This document shows, in pieces, positions 11,121-23,217 of a stretch of DNA of 64,000 bases; the stretch's first letter is position 1, and the number at the start of each line of letters is the position of its first letter. The translations under genes were made by a program, and so were the position numbers. The stretch is from Clonostachys chloroleuca (Eukaryota > Ascomycota > Sordariomycetes > Hypocreales > Bionectriaceae), in NCBI GenBank assembly GCA_037952775.1, contig JBANAY010000004.1:15190001-15254000 (forward strand), written 5' to 3'. The notes under the pieces were generated by a model. It saw only the letters and a list, made by a program, of their open reading frames with translations. It was not told the origin of the DNA and did no database searches.

Positions 11121-12718
11121 TCAAACCGCTCCCACCGCAATCTCTTTCCTCGGTTCCTTCAGTTGATTCCCTACTTTGGCTAACCGTTCCTCCATCTGCT
11201 CCTTAGGCGACTTAAGCTCAATCGGTGGGAAGCGAGGATCTCCTTGAAACGGCATAAAGTCACTGCCGCCAACGAGCCAGCGCAGCACGACCTTCTCGTA
11301 CTTGCTAACAATGGCTGCATACTCTCGTAGCTCTGCGAGGTTATGCATTTCGGGCAAATCCTTGTGACGATCATAGAGCTCCGCAGGCTCATATAGGCGA
11401 TAGACATAGTAATAATCCTTATCGCGAAGAGAGATTTCTTTGCCCACGAGCGTCGTATCCTCGTGTTGGAGTGCCGTCTTAATGTCGTATGGATACGGGG
11501 CTTGTTCAAGCAGAGGTTCTTCTGAGAGCAAGAAACCACCTTCAGAAAAAGCATAGCCTTTATGTTTAGTCTCACCTCCGATGAGCAACGGGACCCATGA
11601 TTTGCCGTTATGCATAAATGTCTCGGCGATGCCTGAGAGCTCAAATACAGTAGGCACAAGATCGACCATTTCTGTCATTGCGCTGATCGTGTTGCCCTCT
11701 GGTAAGCCTGCGCCGCCGATGATAAGTGGCTCATGAACAATCGTCTCCCCGAGGCCCGATGGCCACTTTTCGATCATACCATGATCACCGAGGTATTCCC
11801 CATGATCTGTAAAGAACATAGTCACCGTATCCTTCCAAAGACCAAGTTCGTCTACTTTGTTTAAAAGCCTGCCGAATTGATCATCGAGCCGCGTAATCAT
11901 GCCGTAATATGTGGCCTTGATCTCCTTCCAGATCTCATCTGTTGCACGTTCGGTTCTATAGCGATCGCGATTCGCCTTCATGTATTTCAGCTCGTAGCCT
12001 GTCTTGTGCTCATGTCTGCTCACCACCTCCTTCATCGACTTGCGGTCGTACATAGAGAAGTAGGGTTCCTCTACCTGGAAAGGGCAGTGGGGGAAGACAA
12101 GCGGCAGGAAGAGAACCCAGGGCTTGTCATCCGGTGGGCAGTCTAGCCACCAAATTGCCGATCGAACAGCAGCCTTCGAGGATCTTGTTCACATCGCGAA
12201 GTCCCCTGTGAAACAGACGCGACCAGATATCCTCCTTGGGCTCCGTTGGAGTTCCGAACTTGCCTGCAAACCCAGGCATATAGTCGGGCGTCTCGAGGAA
12301 ACCATACTCGTTGAGACTGAGCTCCGTTACCGTGGGAGCAAAGGTATCACCACGAGGAGCAAGACATGCGACGTGGTAACCGTCCTCCTTCATGCTGCGA
12401 AAGAGGTTCCCAGGGCTTTATCAGGTAGTTCATGCTGCGGTGGCCGCTGACATGAGGATAGCACCCGGTAAACATACTGCACCTGGACTGCGAACAGGTG
12501 GATGCCTGAATAAAGCAGTTGGTGAAGAGCGTGCTGCGGCGACGAAAGGCGTCGATATTTGGCGTCTTGACCTAGGCCGTCCCGTCCGGGGCTGCGCATC
12601 CGAGAGAGTCATACCTGACTTGGTCAGGCATAAAGATGATGTAGTCGGGACGGGAACCACCATTCTTGGAGTTGACCTTGACAGGAATGGGCTTTGTGAC
12701 AGGCTGATACTTAGACAT
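11121..12718 (-). pseudogene. sulfatase (arylsulfatase family), broken
   Basis: The reading starts MSKYQPVTKPIPVKV at 12718 and shows YIIFMPDQVRYDSLGC, the metal-binding start of sulfatases. Codon 49 is TAG (12574-12572), and family sequence continues in the same frame at once: VKTPNIDAF, then CSQSRCSMFTG with the Cys that is normally converted to formylglycine. The frame then shifts near 12405-12415 (continuing MKEDGYHVACLAPRGD) and again near 12170 (continuing WWLDCPPDDKPW, then FFTDHGEYLGDHG). The C-terminal 310 codons are clean. No intron can explain the three breaks. The intact ancestor would release sulfate from organic sulfate esters. It diverges from an equally broken sugar transporter at 13326, suggesting a lost uptake-plus-desulfation pair. 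Confidence 0.85.
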
Positions 12719-13325
12719 GGCTGCGGTTGACACGCACGGTGTCTACAGTTCACTTGAGCAATAAAACTGAGTCAAGGGAGGTCTTGCCTCCAAAATTATG
12801 GTACTGTAAGTCTATGCGCGGAAATACTCCAACGAATCGCTTCCAACAGGATATAAACGAATTGGCAAAGAACGATACCCGTAACCATCGGCCGCTATCC
12901 GTGCGTCTACTCACCGGCAATACCCCGAAACATCGGGTGCGGAGTGGAGGATCCGGGTTGTTGTGTCGGATGTCGCGGCTGCAAACCCCACAAACACGCA
13001 CACGAGTCAGAGCAAATTGCCCATTTGCAGGCTGAGTAGCCAATGATTCGAGCGTGGCACTCTCCCGGGATTACCGCTCCACGGGGGAAGGGAATCTGCA
13101 TATGCGAGCGGTACAGATGGGATCCCTGAGGCCTAGATTCCGCCAGCTAACCGACGATCCAGTCAAACGGATCAGAGTCACTAATCGAGGAGCATGGCTA
13201 AAGTCTGAGGCGTACCAAGTATATTTGAACATGGTTCCCAACTTGATTGAAACACAGTAGCCATCTGCTCCTTTCCTTTGCCAGATGTCGTCCCTTGCCG
13301 ACAGAACTTAGCCGCGGCTCTCAAA
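12719..13325. other. former divergent promoter region
   Basis: This 607-bp region lies between the head-to-head sulfatase and transporter remnants. It is GC-richer than its surroundings, for example around 12930-12980, but I find no clear paired operator. Confidence 0.5.
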
Positions 13326-14077
13326 ATGGACAAGACAAAGTACTTCAACAGGTCTCTGACCCTCTCGGTCGTGCTGATCGCCATCTCAACCTTCAACTAT
13401 GGCTTCGACAACCAGGCCTTCGCCACCACCCAGGCTATGGATCACTTCCAGCAGCAATTCGGCGACTTGGACCCAGATACAGGAGACTACTCTCTGCCTT
13501 CATCTTGGCTTGCACTCTTCAACAGTCTTATGTATCTCGGCTTCACTGCCGGTAAGTCTCCCATCCGTTCTCATTCAGAATTCACAGTAGGGCGCCGCTG
13601 ACTAGAGCCCCATGACCATTGTTGGTCGCAACGGAAATCACCTCTCTCCGTCTGCGGGATAAGACTTCTCGTTTGGGTTTTTTCATCAACGTCCTTACTA
13701 AGTATGTATAAGTTGATCCTTCCTACTCTCTAAACGTACTAATCATATGGTTTAGCTTCGTTGTCAGCTTCTCAATCCCCTACCTAGTCTTCCCTGATCG
13801 TGCCGGTCTGGGCAGCCGAGTCGGCTTCATCTTCGCCGCCTTGTGCATTCTAGCCTTTATCTTCGTCTTCTTTTGCGTCCCAGAATGCAAGGGGAAGACC
13901 CTCGAGCAGGTGGATTGGCTCTTCGTCAACAAGGTGCCTATCCGTGACTTTGAGAAGAAGGACACATCCAATATGTTGGAAGAGGCTGAAACTCCGCGAG
14001 GAAAACTAGATCAAGAGGCAGATCAAGACGAGTCTGAGAAGCCCGTGGCTGAAGTCCAGGTTGAGCGGGTCACATAA
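13326..14077 (+). pseudogene. MFS sugar transporter with a large internal deletion
   Basis: The start MDKTKYFNRSLTLSVV is followed by the first membrane helix and SLMYLGFTAG, ending at a GTAAGT donor at 13552. After that point the middle of the transporter is absent. The next recognisable piece, from about 13627 (VATEITSLRLRDKTS), belongs to the loop before the last helices. It leads through a small intron into NFVVSFSIPYLV and FFCVPECKGKTLEQVDWLF, the family's C-terminal signature. Between the two pieces every frame has stops. Compared with the usual length of about 500-550 residues, roughly 300 are missing, so the protein cannot work. It sits head-to-head with the sulfatase remnant. Confidence 0.85.
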
Positions 14078-15402
14078 ATTGATTGGCCTTGCACCAACCA
14101 AAGACGGATTGCCCTTTCTGAAACATACGGTTATGTTTCCATCATTGTAGCAAATGTGCACTAACTGTTACAACCTAAGAGCCTACGCTAGCCTTACTTA
14201 AGTTACTTCGAGATGGAGTCGTCAATGTTTTGTGGCAACTTAAACATTGGTATTTTCCATTTCAATAGTCTTGTTAACAAAATACAAGTTCTAATTCTCC
14301 GTACCGTGTATCAAAGCAACTATTAAATCAGCTTCATATTTCGATTATGTAGAACCTTCAAATATCAAAGCGTAAGCACAGCGTAGGAATGGTCTATCGA
14401 TCGCTTGTCTTGCCCGAAGACAGGTCGGTAATGGTTGTAGCATAGCAACGGCTCGTCGCGCCAGGAGGAAGTTTGGTCGAGGCTGCAGCGATTGTTTCTC
14501 ATCGGAGTCAGTCAGGGGCACAGCCCCCGCTTATCTGAACAACAGACGCGTGGGTCACGGGATCATCACAACAAACATCGCTCGTCTCGACAGGAGACTA
14601 CTAGATCATCTTCACAGCGATCACTTGTCTGGACAGCAGATAGACTGGCCAGCTTCATAGCGATCACTTGTCTTGAATGGTAGGCACGCTTCAGGTTGTG
14701 AGCTAAGCAGCAATTACTTGTCATTGCGAGAGACGCGTTATTTACCTTCATAGTCATCTGGGGCGGGTAGGGGTAGTTCACTCATTGAATGTTACACTCA
14801 CCGAGAAGTACCTTTCTTGGCAGACTAACTGTATCAATCGGATTTTGGTGGAGACGGCATGTCCTAAAACGTACTAGTAGGTGTGAAGCTAAGCGCCCAA
14901 GAGTCAGTCGGGATATCGTGGTTTCTGCGGTCATTTGGAAACAAATTGTCAAATCGTAGCAATTATGAATTATAGGACCAGGGGTCTTTTATGAAAGTAG
15001 AAGCTTGGGAACAGAATAGGAATAAATATCAAACAAGGTAAAGGCAAGACAAGACTAGAATTTGAGACCCGAGATGGATAATAATACAGTTGTGAATGTC
15101 TTGTGTAGGGTAACTTGTTCAGCCACTTGGGGCTGAAGCTATTGAAAATGTGGGGGTGTAGTAATTCGGAACCTCGGAGTGCTTCCCCGAGATCCGAGTG
15201 CCTTCCAGGAAGGCAAAATCTCTTTACCTTCGCTTTTACCCGGAGTCGTCGGAGTCTAGCCGCGAAACATTTATCACTTCCGAGCAACATCCGCCGACCT
15301 AATATCTGAATACCAGGGTTCTCCTGCTTACAACACTGAGTGCGGGCCCCACGACAAGGGCTTTGTCAGAGCCTGTGCGCGATCGACGGATAGCTGGACA
15401 TT
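14078..15402. other. intergenic with short dispersed repeats
   Basis: No gene is supported. Around 14398-14720 a short unit close to GCGATCACTTGTCT recurs three to four times with changes, a decayed low-copy repeat. The upstream region of the 15403 regulator remnant contains C/G-rich stretches (15170-15210). Nothing else is recognised. Confidence 0.45.
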
Positions 15403-17500
15403 ATGCCGACCGGCTCATCCTGCAGAGAATGCCGGGCACGCAAAGTCAAGTGCGATCGCACCCCCTTGCGATGCCTCGTCTGCATCAGACTGAGCCTTGA
15501 CTGTTCCTTCTCACAACCAGAAGGCCCCAAGCGTGGTCATGTTGAAGAGCTCACGCAAGCCGGTACCAAGAGGAAACGGGCTCGCCGAGCGTGTCTCGAT
15601 TGCTGAGCTGTGAAGGCAAAATGCTCAGGCCGCTCGCTATGTGAGAGATGTGTCGCTAAGAACCTTGCATGTGAAGCCATCATTACAGCCGGCGTAGAAG
15701 GAGCAGGCCAAGATGATGCCGCCAGCTTCGTGTCTGCGGGCCTGTCAGTGGCGCCTCGCAATCTAGACTCGATGCCAAGGGACACAAGTTCAGGTGATCC
15801 AGGGACGACTTCAAGCACCACCTTTGAGGAGCTTGATAGAAGAACGATCAGAGGCTACTTGGACGATTACTTCGAGGAATCGAGCCGGTCCACTGTATCC
15901 GTCCTTGATAAGGCCATGATTCTGACCGACTGGACCCGGGGCACACTCGATCCGACTTTGCTGAAGATCATCGTCACAACAGTTCAGTATTGGAGGCATG
16001 GTTACGCCGGCGGCAGCGCCGAAGTACGACAATTTATGGATCAAGTTCAACAAGGCGTGCTTTTGAAGTGGTCTCGCTATAACTTGACACTTCTTTAAGT
16101 TCTCGTCCTGCTCGCCCAATTGAGATTTCAGGCAGGAGACAATATTGAAGTGTGGAACCTGCTCCCTATCGCATCGCGCATGATTTTCACACTGGGCCTC
16201 AACCAGGAAAAGGAAAATTTTAGCCCCGTGACTCAGGAGTGTCGAAGGCGCTTGGTATGGTCCATTTTCCATTTGGATCGCAAGTTTTCAGGCGGGCTCG
16301 AAGATTTGGCCGTCTGTCCGCCTGAAAGAATCCACATACGCCTGCCATGCGACTAGCATACTTTCTAAAGAGGTGCTGTTTCTCGTGCAGCATTCCTGAT
16401 GGATGATGTAGTTGAAGACGGCACTGGCGTTGACATTTATGCTTTCTGGTTGCGGCTGCTCGTTACTAGAGACCGCGTGTTGAGGTAACTCGTCTACGGA
16501 CCTTGAGTAACAATTTTAAAGCTGACTGATGAGTCTTCAAGGTATGAAAAGCGAGTGAAGCGCGCCGGGACTGTCCCTTCATCGACATATCACGAGATGC
16601 AGGCACTGCAAGCTGAGCTTGACCATTTCGAAAAGACGCTGCCCGCCCGCGGATTTGAAGATGAGCTCCGAGTGAACAATGATGATGGCTCACTCGACGG
16701 AATGGGTCAAGTATGTTGGTCTGCACATGCAATGGTACCAAAGCCACTGTGACTTGTATCGGATTTGCGTGCCGGGACTACGCGAATCGTTACCCAGGGA
16801 TACTCTCACCAAGACACCGTTCGACTTTATCGATTTATGTCAAGAGGCTTGTCTCAGAAATGCGCTACGGCTTTGTCATCTATTGTCTGACATGTACCGC
16901 ATGGAGCCAGGTGATGCGACGAGTGACACCAGCCTACCTATCTCTATCTATTCGGCGGCACAGATCTGTCGTCAGTTGCGGCATCTTCTCCCTTCCGAAG
17001 GAGAAAATACACTGCGCGCTGTCAAAGAAAGACTCGTAGCTGCCTTGCAATTGGCGCGTCCACTCGAGATCATGCCGGGGCCGATGAAATGCTTGAGGGA
17101 TGCGAACAAAGTCATCAGCGCTCTCGAGGAGGGGACGCGTGAGCAGTCATCGCGTTCGTCAAGCATCGGCGGGGGCGAGATCTCTGGGCACTTCCTTCCA
17201 TCCAAGCATGCACGTCTCCCCCGGTTCGCCAAGCCGGACGATGAGCACACACCGTCGCTTAATGACCAAGTATCATCTGCAGCCCCCACGTCGGTGAGTG
17301 GACAGGAAGAGCCGGCGGCAAGGATCATGCTGGACCTCGCCAGTTCAAAACAGGTCGGAAACGGTGGCCAATTGGGGGAAGGAGAGGTGGTATCGTGGGA
17401 TCCCTTCGATATGGAGATGAACGATTACTATGACCCTGATATTGGTGTTTTGTTTGCTTCTCTTGAACAACAGTTCCATGATGCACCTCGAGCGGCATGA
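15403..17500 (+). pseudogene. double Zn2Cys6 transcription factor, multiply broken
   Basis: The first zinc cluster is CRECRARKVKC-CLVC-LDC. A second begins CLDC at about residue 64 and continues AVKAKCSGRSLCERC, but a TGA (15604-15606) stands where a basic residue, most simply CGA, is expected. The frame goes on through the regulatory domain to TAA at 16096-16098, then runs on cleanly to TAG at 16354-16356 and TAA at 16366-16368. All four stops are one C-to-T change from CGA, CAA or CAG. A GT-AG intron fits at 16485-16541. Near 16680 the frame shifts once, then stays open to 17500 (STEWVKYVGLHMQWY onward). An intact form would be about 690 residues. Two zinc clusters in tandem are unusual in this family. 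Confidence 0.85.
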
Positions 17501-17814
17501 CAGAATTACGTACAGACTTCCAAAGTTACAACCGGAATTATTTCGTTTTCTTCTCGTGGAGATTTACTTGATTTTCATTCTTTGACTCAACGGTATTGAT
17601 AATTTCTAGCCAGTGTCGATTAATAGCATCCTACCCAGTGTCTCATATGGGCTGCCTGGTGGTCCTCACATTGACCTCAGTATCTAGTAATGTTTGAGAC
17701 ACGTTCGAGTTCCCATGACTTCGATGTATCCATTCTAGCGAATATGTGACGAAATTCGCTCGCTGGAATGCTAGCTACGGCAAAGTTAGAGAACCCTGGG
17801 GATTGCAGGTGAAT
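17501..17814. other. intergenic
   Basis: This 314-bp gap lies between two convergent dead genes. No feature seen. Confidence 0.5.
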
Positions 17815-19060
17815 TTAACTCTCCTTTGACGAAGTCGCTATAAGCCAACGCCAAAGGATTAGTAGTGCAAGAATCTCTCCTGAGACTATGTAACAGAACA
17901 CTTCAATGCCAAAGCGCCCAGATAAAGCTTCTAATGCAAATGGTTGACAATGGACGTAGTACTAATTCGCTCGTTTGCAGGGAGAACAATGTTCAAAGCT
18001 ATCATCGCTGATGGATAACCGGGGCCAATGAAGAATCCTAGGATACCGATGATGGCTGTCGATGAGGAAGAACTGACGACAAGAAAGAACAAGGCTTGAC
18101 AGGCGAGAGCTGCGCATATAGCAACAGTCATAGGCCGGTATAAACCAAAGTCTGTCACGTAGCCCATCGTTAGTCTTCCCGCCGCCATTCCGATATGGAA
18201 GAATGAGACGCAAAGACTGCTCGACAAATCGCCACCGTTTCTGGATCGTTTTACATACGTGGGGATCCACGACGCAATAGATGCTAATTCGTTGTCAATT
18301 TTAGCTATGCGTTTTCGGAGACAAGACCGTGGCTTACCTTCAACACCTAAGCATATAAACACAAATCCAATGCCAACAAGGGTCTCGGCCGTGAGGAGGG
18401 TTGCCGGAAACAATTGATGATTTTGAGCTGAGTTGTCTTCGTTACCCTGTGCGACCTCGGCTTTGTACTCGTCGCTATCCTGTGGCCAGAATGCAAAGGA
18501 CAGTAATACTAATCCAACGGAAGAGAAAACGCACTAAGATTGAACTCAGTAAGACGACACACAATTAAAAGGAGTGTACATACCATCACGATATACCAAT
18601 GATACCATGGCCTCGACCAGATGTTTGTCAAGCTGCCAGCAAGACATGGCCCAGCAATACAACGAACAGAGAACGCGATATGCAAGAGTCCAATAATTAC
18701 ATTTGCATGATCCATTTCGCCTATCCATGAATACACTGAACCATCAATGAAACCAGACAGACCACTGGCCGCGAGTGCAGCTAAAAACAATGGGAATATT
18801 GGCTGGCATGCCCCAACAATGGCATGGAGAAGTTGGCATGTCGGCGCGATTATCATGGCACCACGCCGGCCGAATATTATATGAAGGGGGCGATTCATTA
18901 AAGAAGACGTGAGATATCCTAGACAATGACAGAGGAACACAACCGACGTCAACGAATCGTCGACGCCATAGTATTCTTGCAACTAGTGAGCTTGTTATCT
19001 CTCGCGAAGCATGCTGGACGTGCCAAGAGCACCTTCGAACTTGTGATGCTGGCCGACCAC
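17815..19060 (-). pseudogene. MFS transporter, N-terminus lost and C-terminus shifted
   Basis: The readable core starts LQEYYGVDDSLTSVVF at about 18984. It runs to an intron at 18583-18534, continues CVFSSVGLVLLSF (18533-18338), then after a second intron runs from 18283 (WIPTYVKRSRNGGDL and the later helices) to a TAG at 17931. A real C-terminus in another frame follows: FGIEVFCYIVSGEILALL, ending WRWLIATSSKES with TAA at 17815. About 15-20 residues at that joint are missing. Upstream of 18984 the expected first helix is degenerate, leaving only EGALG-like codons near 19040. The substrate cannot be told. It belongs to the block of decayed genes between 11 and 23 kb. Confidence 0.75.
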
Positions 19061-19462
19061 GTGAGCCTCAGATTTCCTCCAACCGATCCTCTCTTCTCGC
19101 AGCTGCGTTAAATATGTGTTATTAATCATCAATGCGATAGGATGTCGCACTTGTATCGACCATGGTTCGACGTGCTCGGGCTATGGGAGCAAGTTATCGC
19201 TTACACATAAAGGTCTAACGTCAAAGCGGCAGAGCGGACACATCCGTAGGAGCCCGTCAATGACAGGACAAGTCGTCCCAACTCAGGACATGCACCTTAA
19301 CGGCCTTTCACCCTCTGCCCGTCGAGCAGGAAGAGAAAGAGAATAATAGAGTCTAACAACAATGAAGCTACTGCCCGTCGAGCAGAGCTACTTTGCACAG
19401 CACTTTAGTCGTGCGTAATCTGATCCACCCGGAACTTGTCCTGATCCCACGGCTGATGATTT
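19061..19462. other. intergenic / eroded
   Basis: This stretch is probably the eroded 5' end of the regulator remnant that follows. No zinc-cluster motif can be found in it. Confidence 0.4.
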
Positions 19463-20544
19463 GCCACAGACAATATCGTCCGAATTGGGCTTGCCATTGA
19501 CCATCAGGGGAACGGCTATCGGTGGCTGCTGCCCATGGCCATGTCTGAGCCAGCTCTCCTCAACGCTGCCCTGGCGGTGGCGGCCTCGCACCACAGCCGC
19601 TGGCAGCAATTAACAAACAATGATGCCCTCAAGTATCTCCGAGCACCCTGCCAAAGCCTTAAGCAGAGGCTTGTAGACCGAAAACTCGTCCACAGCAACG
19701 TCACCTTGGCCTCTATGCTGCTGCTCTGCTAGTAACGTACGAGGTATTGTGCTTTTCCATAGTCGCTCTGTTTTCTTTCGCGTCCCTGACCTTGAGATCC
19801 CCAGGTTTTTGCAGGCACCGACCGCTGGAAAAGACATCTCCTAGCTATCCATGGTTGGATACGCTCCCGGGGGGACTGCTCGGATCTCGACCCGTTCCTC
19901 AAGAATTGGGTTTGTATGCTCGACATCCAAGAAGCGTTGAGTCTCGGCATAACGGCAATTCCCGAGCTAGATCCATGGATGGAAGCCACCGCAGACCACA
20001 AGCTGACGATTGACGCCTTGTTTGGGTGCTCGGTTAGATTGCCAAAGCTCTTGGTTAGTACTACAAATCAGCGGCCATACTTGTAATGGAAAATGGACGA
20101 AGCTGATGGTGATATAGTCGGCAGCTTCTCGCCTGCTCGTAGCAATCAGGGATGGGGAGCTCGTTATTCCGTCACGCTACTCACATATTTGTATATCGCA
20201 TCATTCACGGCCCGGAGAACTCCCTCAGCCCGGAGATGCTGGAGTCTTTACATAGCGCTCTCGGGCTTTTGACTCTTGTACCAGACGCTGTCGGTCTAGG
20301 GGCTAATCTCGGTTGGTGTTTAGTCGTACTTGGAACAGAGTTAGAAACCGCAGAACGCCGCCATTATATAATATCGCGTTGGACGGGCCTACACCTGCTT
20401 GGCATTCACAGTACCAAGAACGGAGAGAAGATTCTGAACGAAGTCTGGAACCATCGCGACCTGATGAAGCAAGGATACCCTGTCGCCTCGGAGCCGTGGC
20501 AAGACATCATGTTACGTATCGGCAAGGCGCAAATATTCATATAA
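19463..20544 (+). pseudogene. fungal transcription-factor domain remnant, no DNA-binding part
   Basis: From 19463 the frame reads ATDNIVRIGLAID and YRWLLPMAMSEPALLNAALA, typical of the regulatory domain of zinc-cluster factors, up to a stop at about 19730. Expected sequence (LLVTYEV) continues at that very place in the next frame, so an indel is present. After an intron-like gap comes TDRWKRHLLAIHGW (about 19815) through ALFGCSVRLPKLL. The C-terminal part at 20152-20544 includes FRHATHIFVYRIIHG and GWCLVVLGTELETAERR. No Cys-rich DNA-binding domain lies upstream. It may be the former regulator of the neighbouring dead MFS or P450 genes. Confidence 0.65.
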
Positions 20545-21596
20545 GACGAGATATTCTCTAATAATACTCGGTGATAGAAGAGAATTATTGGTTGGTTTCA
20601 GAACATTCCTTCCGGCCACCGTGGTGGTATCGCAATATAATATCAGAGGTTATGGGCCTGATTCATGTTGAGTATGTTGCTGAAGTTGGATGAGGATTCA
20701 AACGCCGCTGGTACTAGCCTTCACTATATGATTAATGCACACGCACGTGACTTAGAGAGACATGAAAACCTAGTAATGGTAGTAATGGCAGGTTGGAATC
20801 TAGGAAGGTGGGTGAAGGAAGAATGGCTTTTATGTTTGAAAGCCCACTTTTGGTTTGTTTCTGCGTTTGTTAGCATATACCGATAATTGATTTAACCCGC
20901 AAAAAAGTCACTTAGTTAAATGAACCACGACAAATATCTTAAATGAAAAAATACGTCTTGTTTAGTTTGCGGACCGGGTCTCTAAAACCGATCCCCCGTT
21001 CTATATGTAGATTCGTCGTGACCACTCTCGACATAAGTAATGTTCTACGCCCTTTTCTCCTGTAATAAGATGCCATAAACAAAATACCAAAGAAACGAAT
21101 CTTTGTTATGAATGGATAAATACCCCATGTTTGGGAATGCTCGATTCGCTACCGCAATTTGCACTGGAGTCATGGGCTGGGCCTCAAACTTACACTTACC
21201 TTTGTACCAATAGGATGAGATAGGATTGAGATCATTTCTCCACTGCGGAGGCTTGGATGTCTCTCTCACTCGCAGACACTAGCCAGGGTTGAGATGATGG
21301 GAATGGAAACGCGATTCCTTCCAAACGGAACAGCCATCGAGCAAACTGCCAACCGGAATAAGGTCCCACATCCCAGTCAAGCCGAGTGGAGATGGTTGGT
21401 GGTAGACAAGGCCACAGGGGAATAAAATCTCATTCGCCACAATCTGGCTGCCCCGCCCATTATGGCCAGCTCGTGGCTCATCGGGATAGAATAGAAAATA
21501 TGATCTTATGCCTTAAAGAGAATTCGCTGCTAGTCACGAAAGGGATTGAAACCGATAACATTTAGAGGGACCTTAACCTTTTCACTCGATATTGCA
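20545..21596. other. intergenic
   Basis: AT-leaning sequence between two dead genes. Open frames at 20665-20886 (+) and 21045-21269 (-) have no family features. Nothing is recognised. Confidence 0.5.
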
Positions 21597-23217
21597 ATGG
21601 CCGGTTCTGGTGCTTTGAGGATACTGAGTGCTCTTACAACCGACAAACTACAGCGCGACATCCCCATGCTACCTGTGTTTGTTATTCTCTGTGTGCTTTT
21701 GACATGCCATTTTATCATCAACTGGTACCATTAAGGCCTGCGCAAAGGTCCAGGTCCATTCCTTAAGTCAATCTCAACCGCCCCCCGCCCCCCGCATATG
21801 GTCAGTCTATCGGTCGCGCAGCCATGTTGATGACATGAAGCTGCATCAAAAATATAGTAAAATTGTGCGGCTTGCTCCACGGATCATTTCTGTCTCTAGT
21901 ACCGCTACCGTCGAGCACCTCTATGGAATCTCCACTAAGTTTGTCAAGTCTGAGTTCTTTAAGCTCGGAGCGTTTACGGATGAAAAGGGTGAGTATATCC
22001 CGGATCCATTCAGCACACAGAACCGTTATGTTCATTCCAGACTCAAACGGGGGGCAGCCAATGCGTACTCCTTTACCAGCCTCGTGAAAATGGAGCCACT
22101 CGTCAGCCCGGTGACGGAACGACTCTTGCGGATTCTCGATCGTCACGCAGAAGCCGGGACCGTGTGTGACTTTGGGGATGTGCTCAAAAACTACGCTATG
22201 GACGCAATATTTGCTATATCCTTTGGGCAAGACATGAACTATCTCGAGAAGGGTGACCATCTCCGCCTCTATCGCGTGCTCGATATATTCACTAGTTACA
22301 TGGCCATTGTAAGCGCTTTGCATGCAGAAAAAAGTGTTTCCGTGCTTACATGTGCTAACATGACAATTATTCATTAGTTTGGACAAGTACCCTGGTGCCA
22401 CAAGTTTATCTTGAAGAACCCGCGATTTGCTGAATGGGTCGCCGGGAACAATACTTCACAACTCCAAATGATGGAGCTTGCTGTTCGGGAGACTGAAGCA
22501 AGCTTTTCCAAACCCCCATCCGAAGGCCCAGAAAACTTTGTCCAGCTTCTAGTTAACAACCGGCGGAAATCTCCCTCGACCATCTCGATTGGTGAGATTC
22601 ACGGCAACGCACTAGGCAATATTTCGGCCGGAAGTGACACGACGGCCACGGCACTCAGAGCAGCCATCTACTTATTGCTCAAGAACCCGACGGCTTACCA
22701 AATCTTGTGCAAAGAAGTTCGTGACAATCTTCAGCTACCAGTCAGTTTCAAAGAAGCAAGCAAGCTTCCTTACTTGACTGCCTGCATGAAGGAAGCTCTG
22801 CGCATGCACCCTCCCGTCGGCATGCTGCTGGGTCGCCGACCACCCAAAGGTAGTGAAGCGGTTGCTGGGTTTCATATTTCAGAGGGCATAGAGATTGGGA
22901 TCAACCCCATGATTTTGCACCATGGCACTCAAGTATTCCCTGACCCATATACATATAGTCCGGCATGTTGGCTCAAGACCCAGTCCAACCAAGCGCATCT
23001 GAAGCAAATGAACCGATGCTTGATCGCCTTTGGCCACGGTCGTCACATTTGCTCTGGTCAACACATTAGCATGGTCGAGATGACCAACTTGATTGCCACA
23101 TTGTTTACCATATATGATCTCAAGCTGGCTAATGGTGGGAGGAACTACAGTTTCAAAAATTTGTGGTTCATAACTCAGTCAGGCCTTGAGGTTATTTTCT
23201 CTGAGGTGAAGTTGTAG
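21597..23217 (+). pseudogene. cytochrome P450, N-terminus broken
   Basis: The membrane anchor is intact (MLPVFVILCVLLTCHFIINW), but TAA at 21732-21734 follows. Then comes the conserved LRKGPGPFLKSIST in the same frame. Inside a C-rich tract (21779-21794) the frame shifts; the family sequence continues PRIWSVYRSRSHVDDMKLHQ in the next frame and is clean to the end. One intron fits at 22309-22377. The I-helix ISAGSDTTATA, the K-helix EALR and the heme loop FGHGRHICSGQ with its Cys ligand are all present. The PERF region is altered (SPACWL). It resembles fungal P450s of secondary metabolism. With only two lesions, both at the front, the break may be recent, or partly an assembly error in the C tract. 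Confidence 0.85.
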
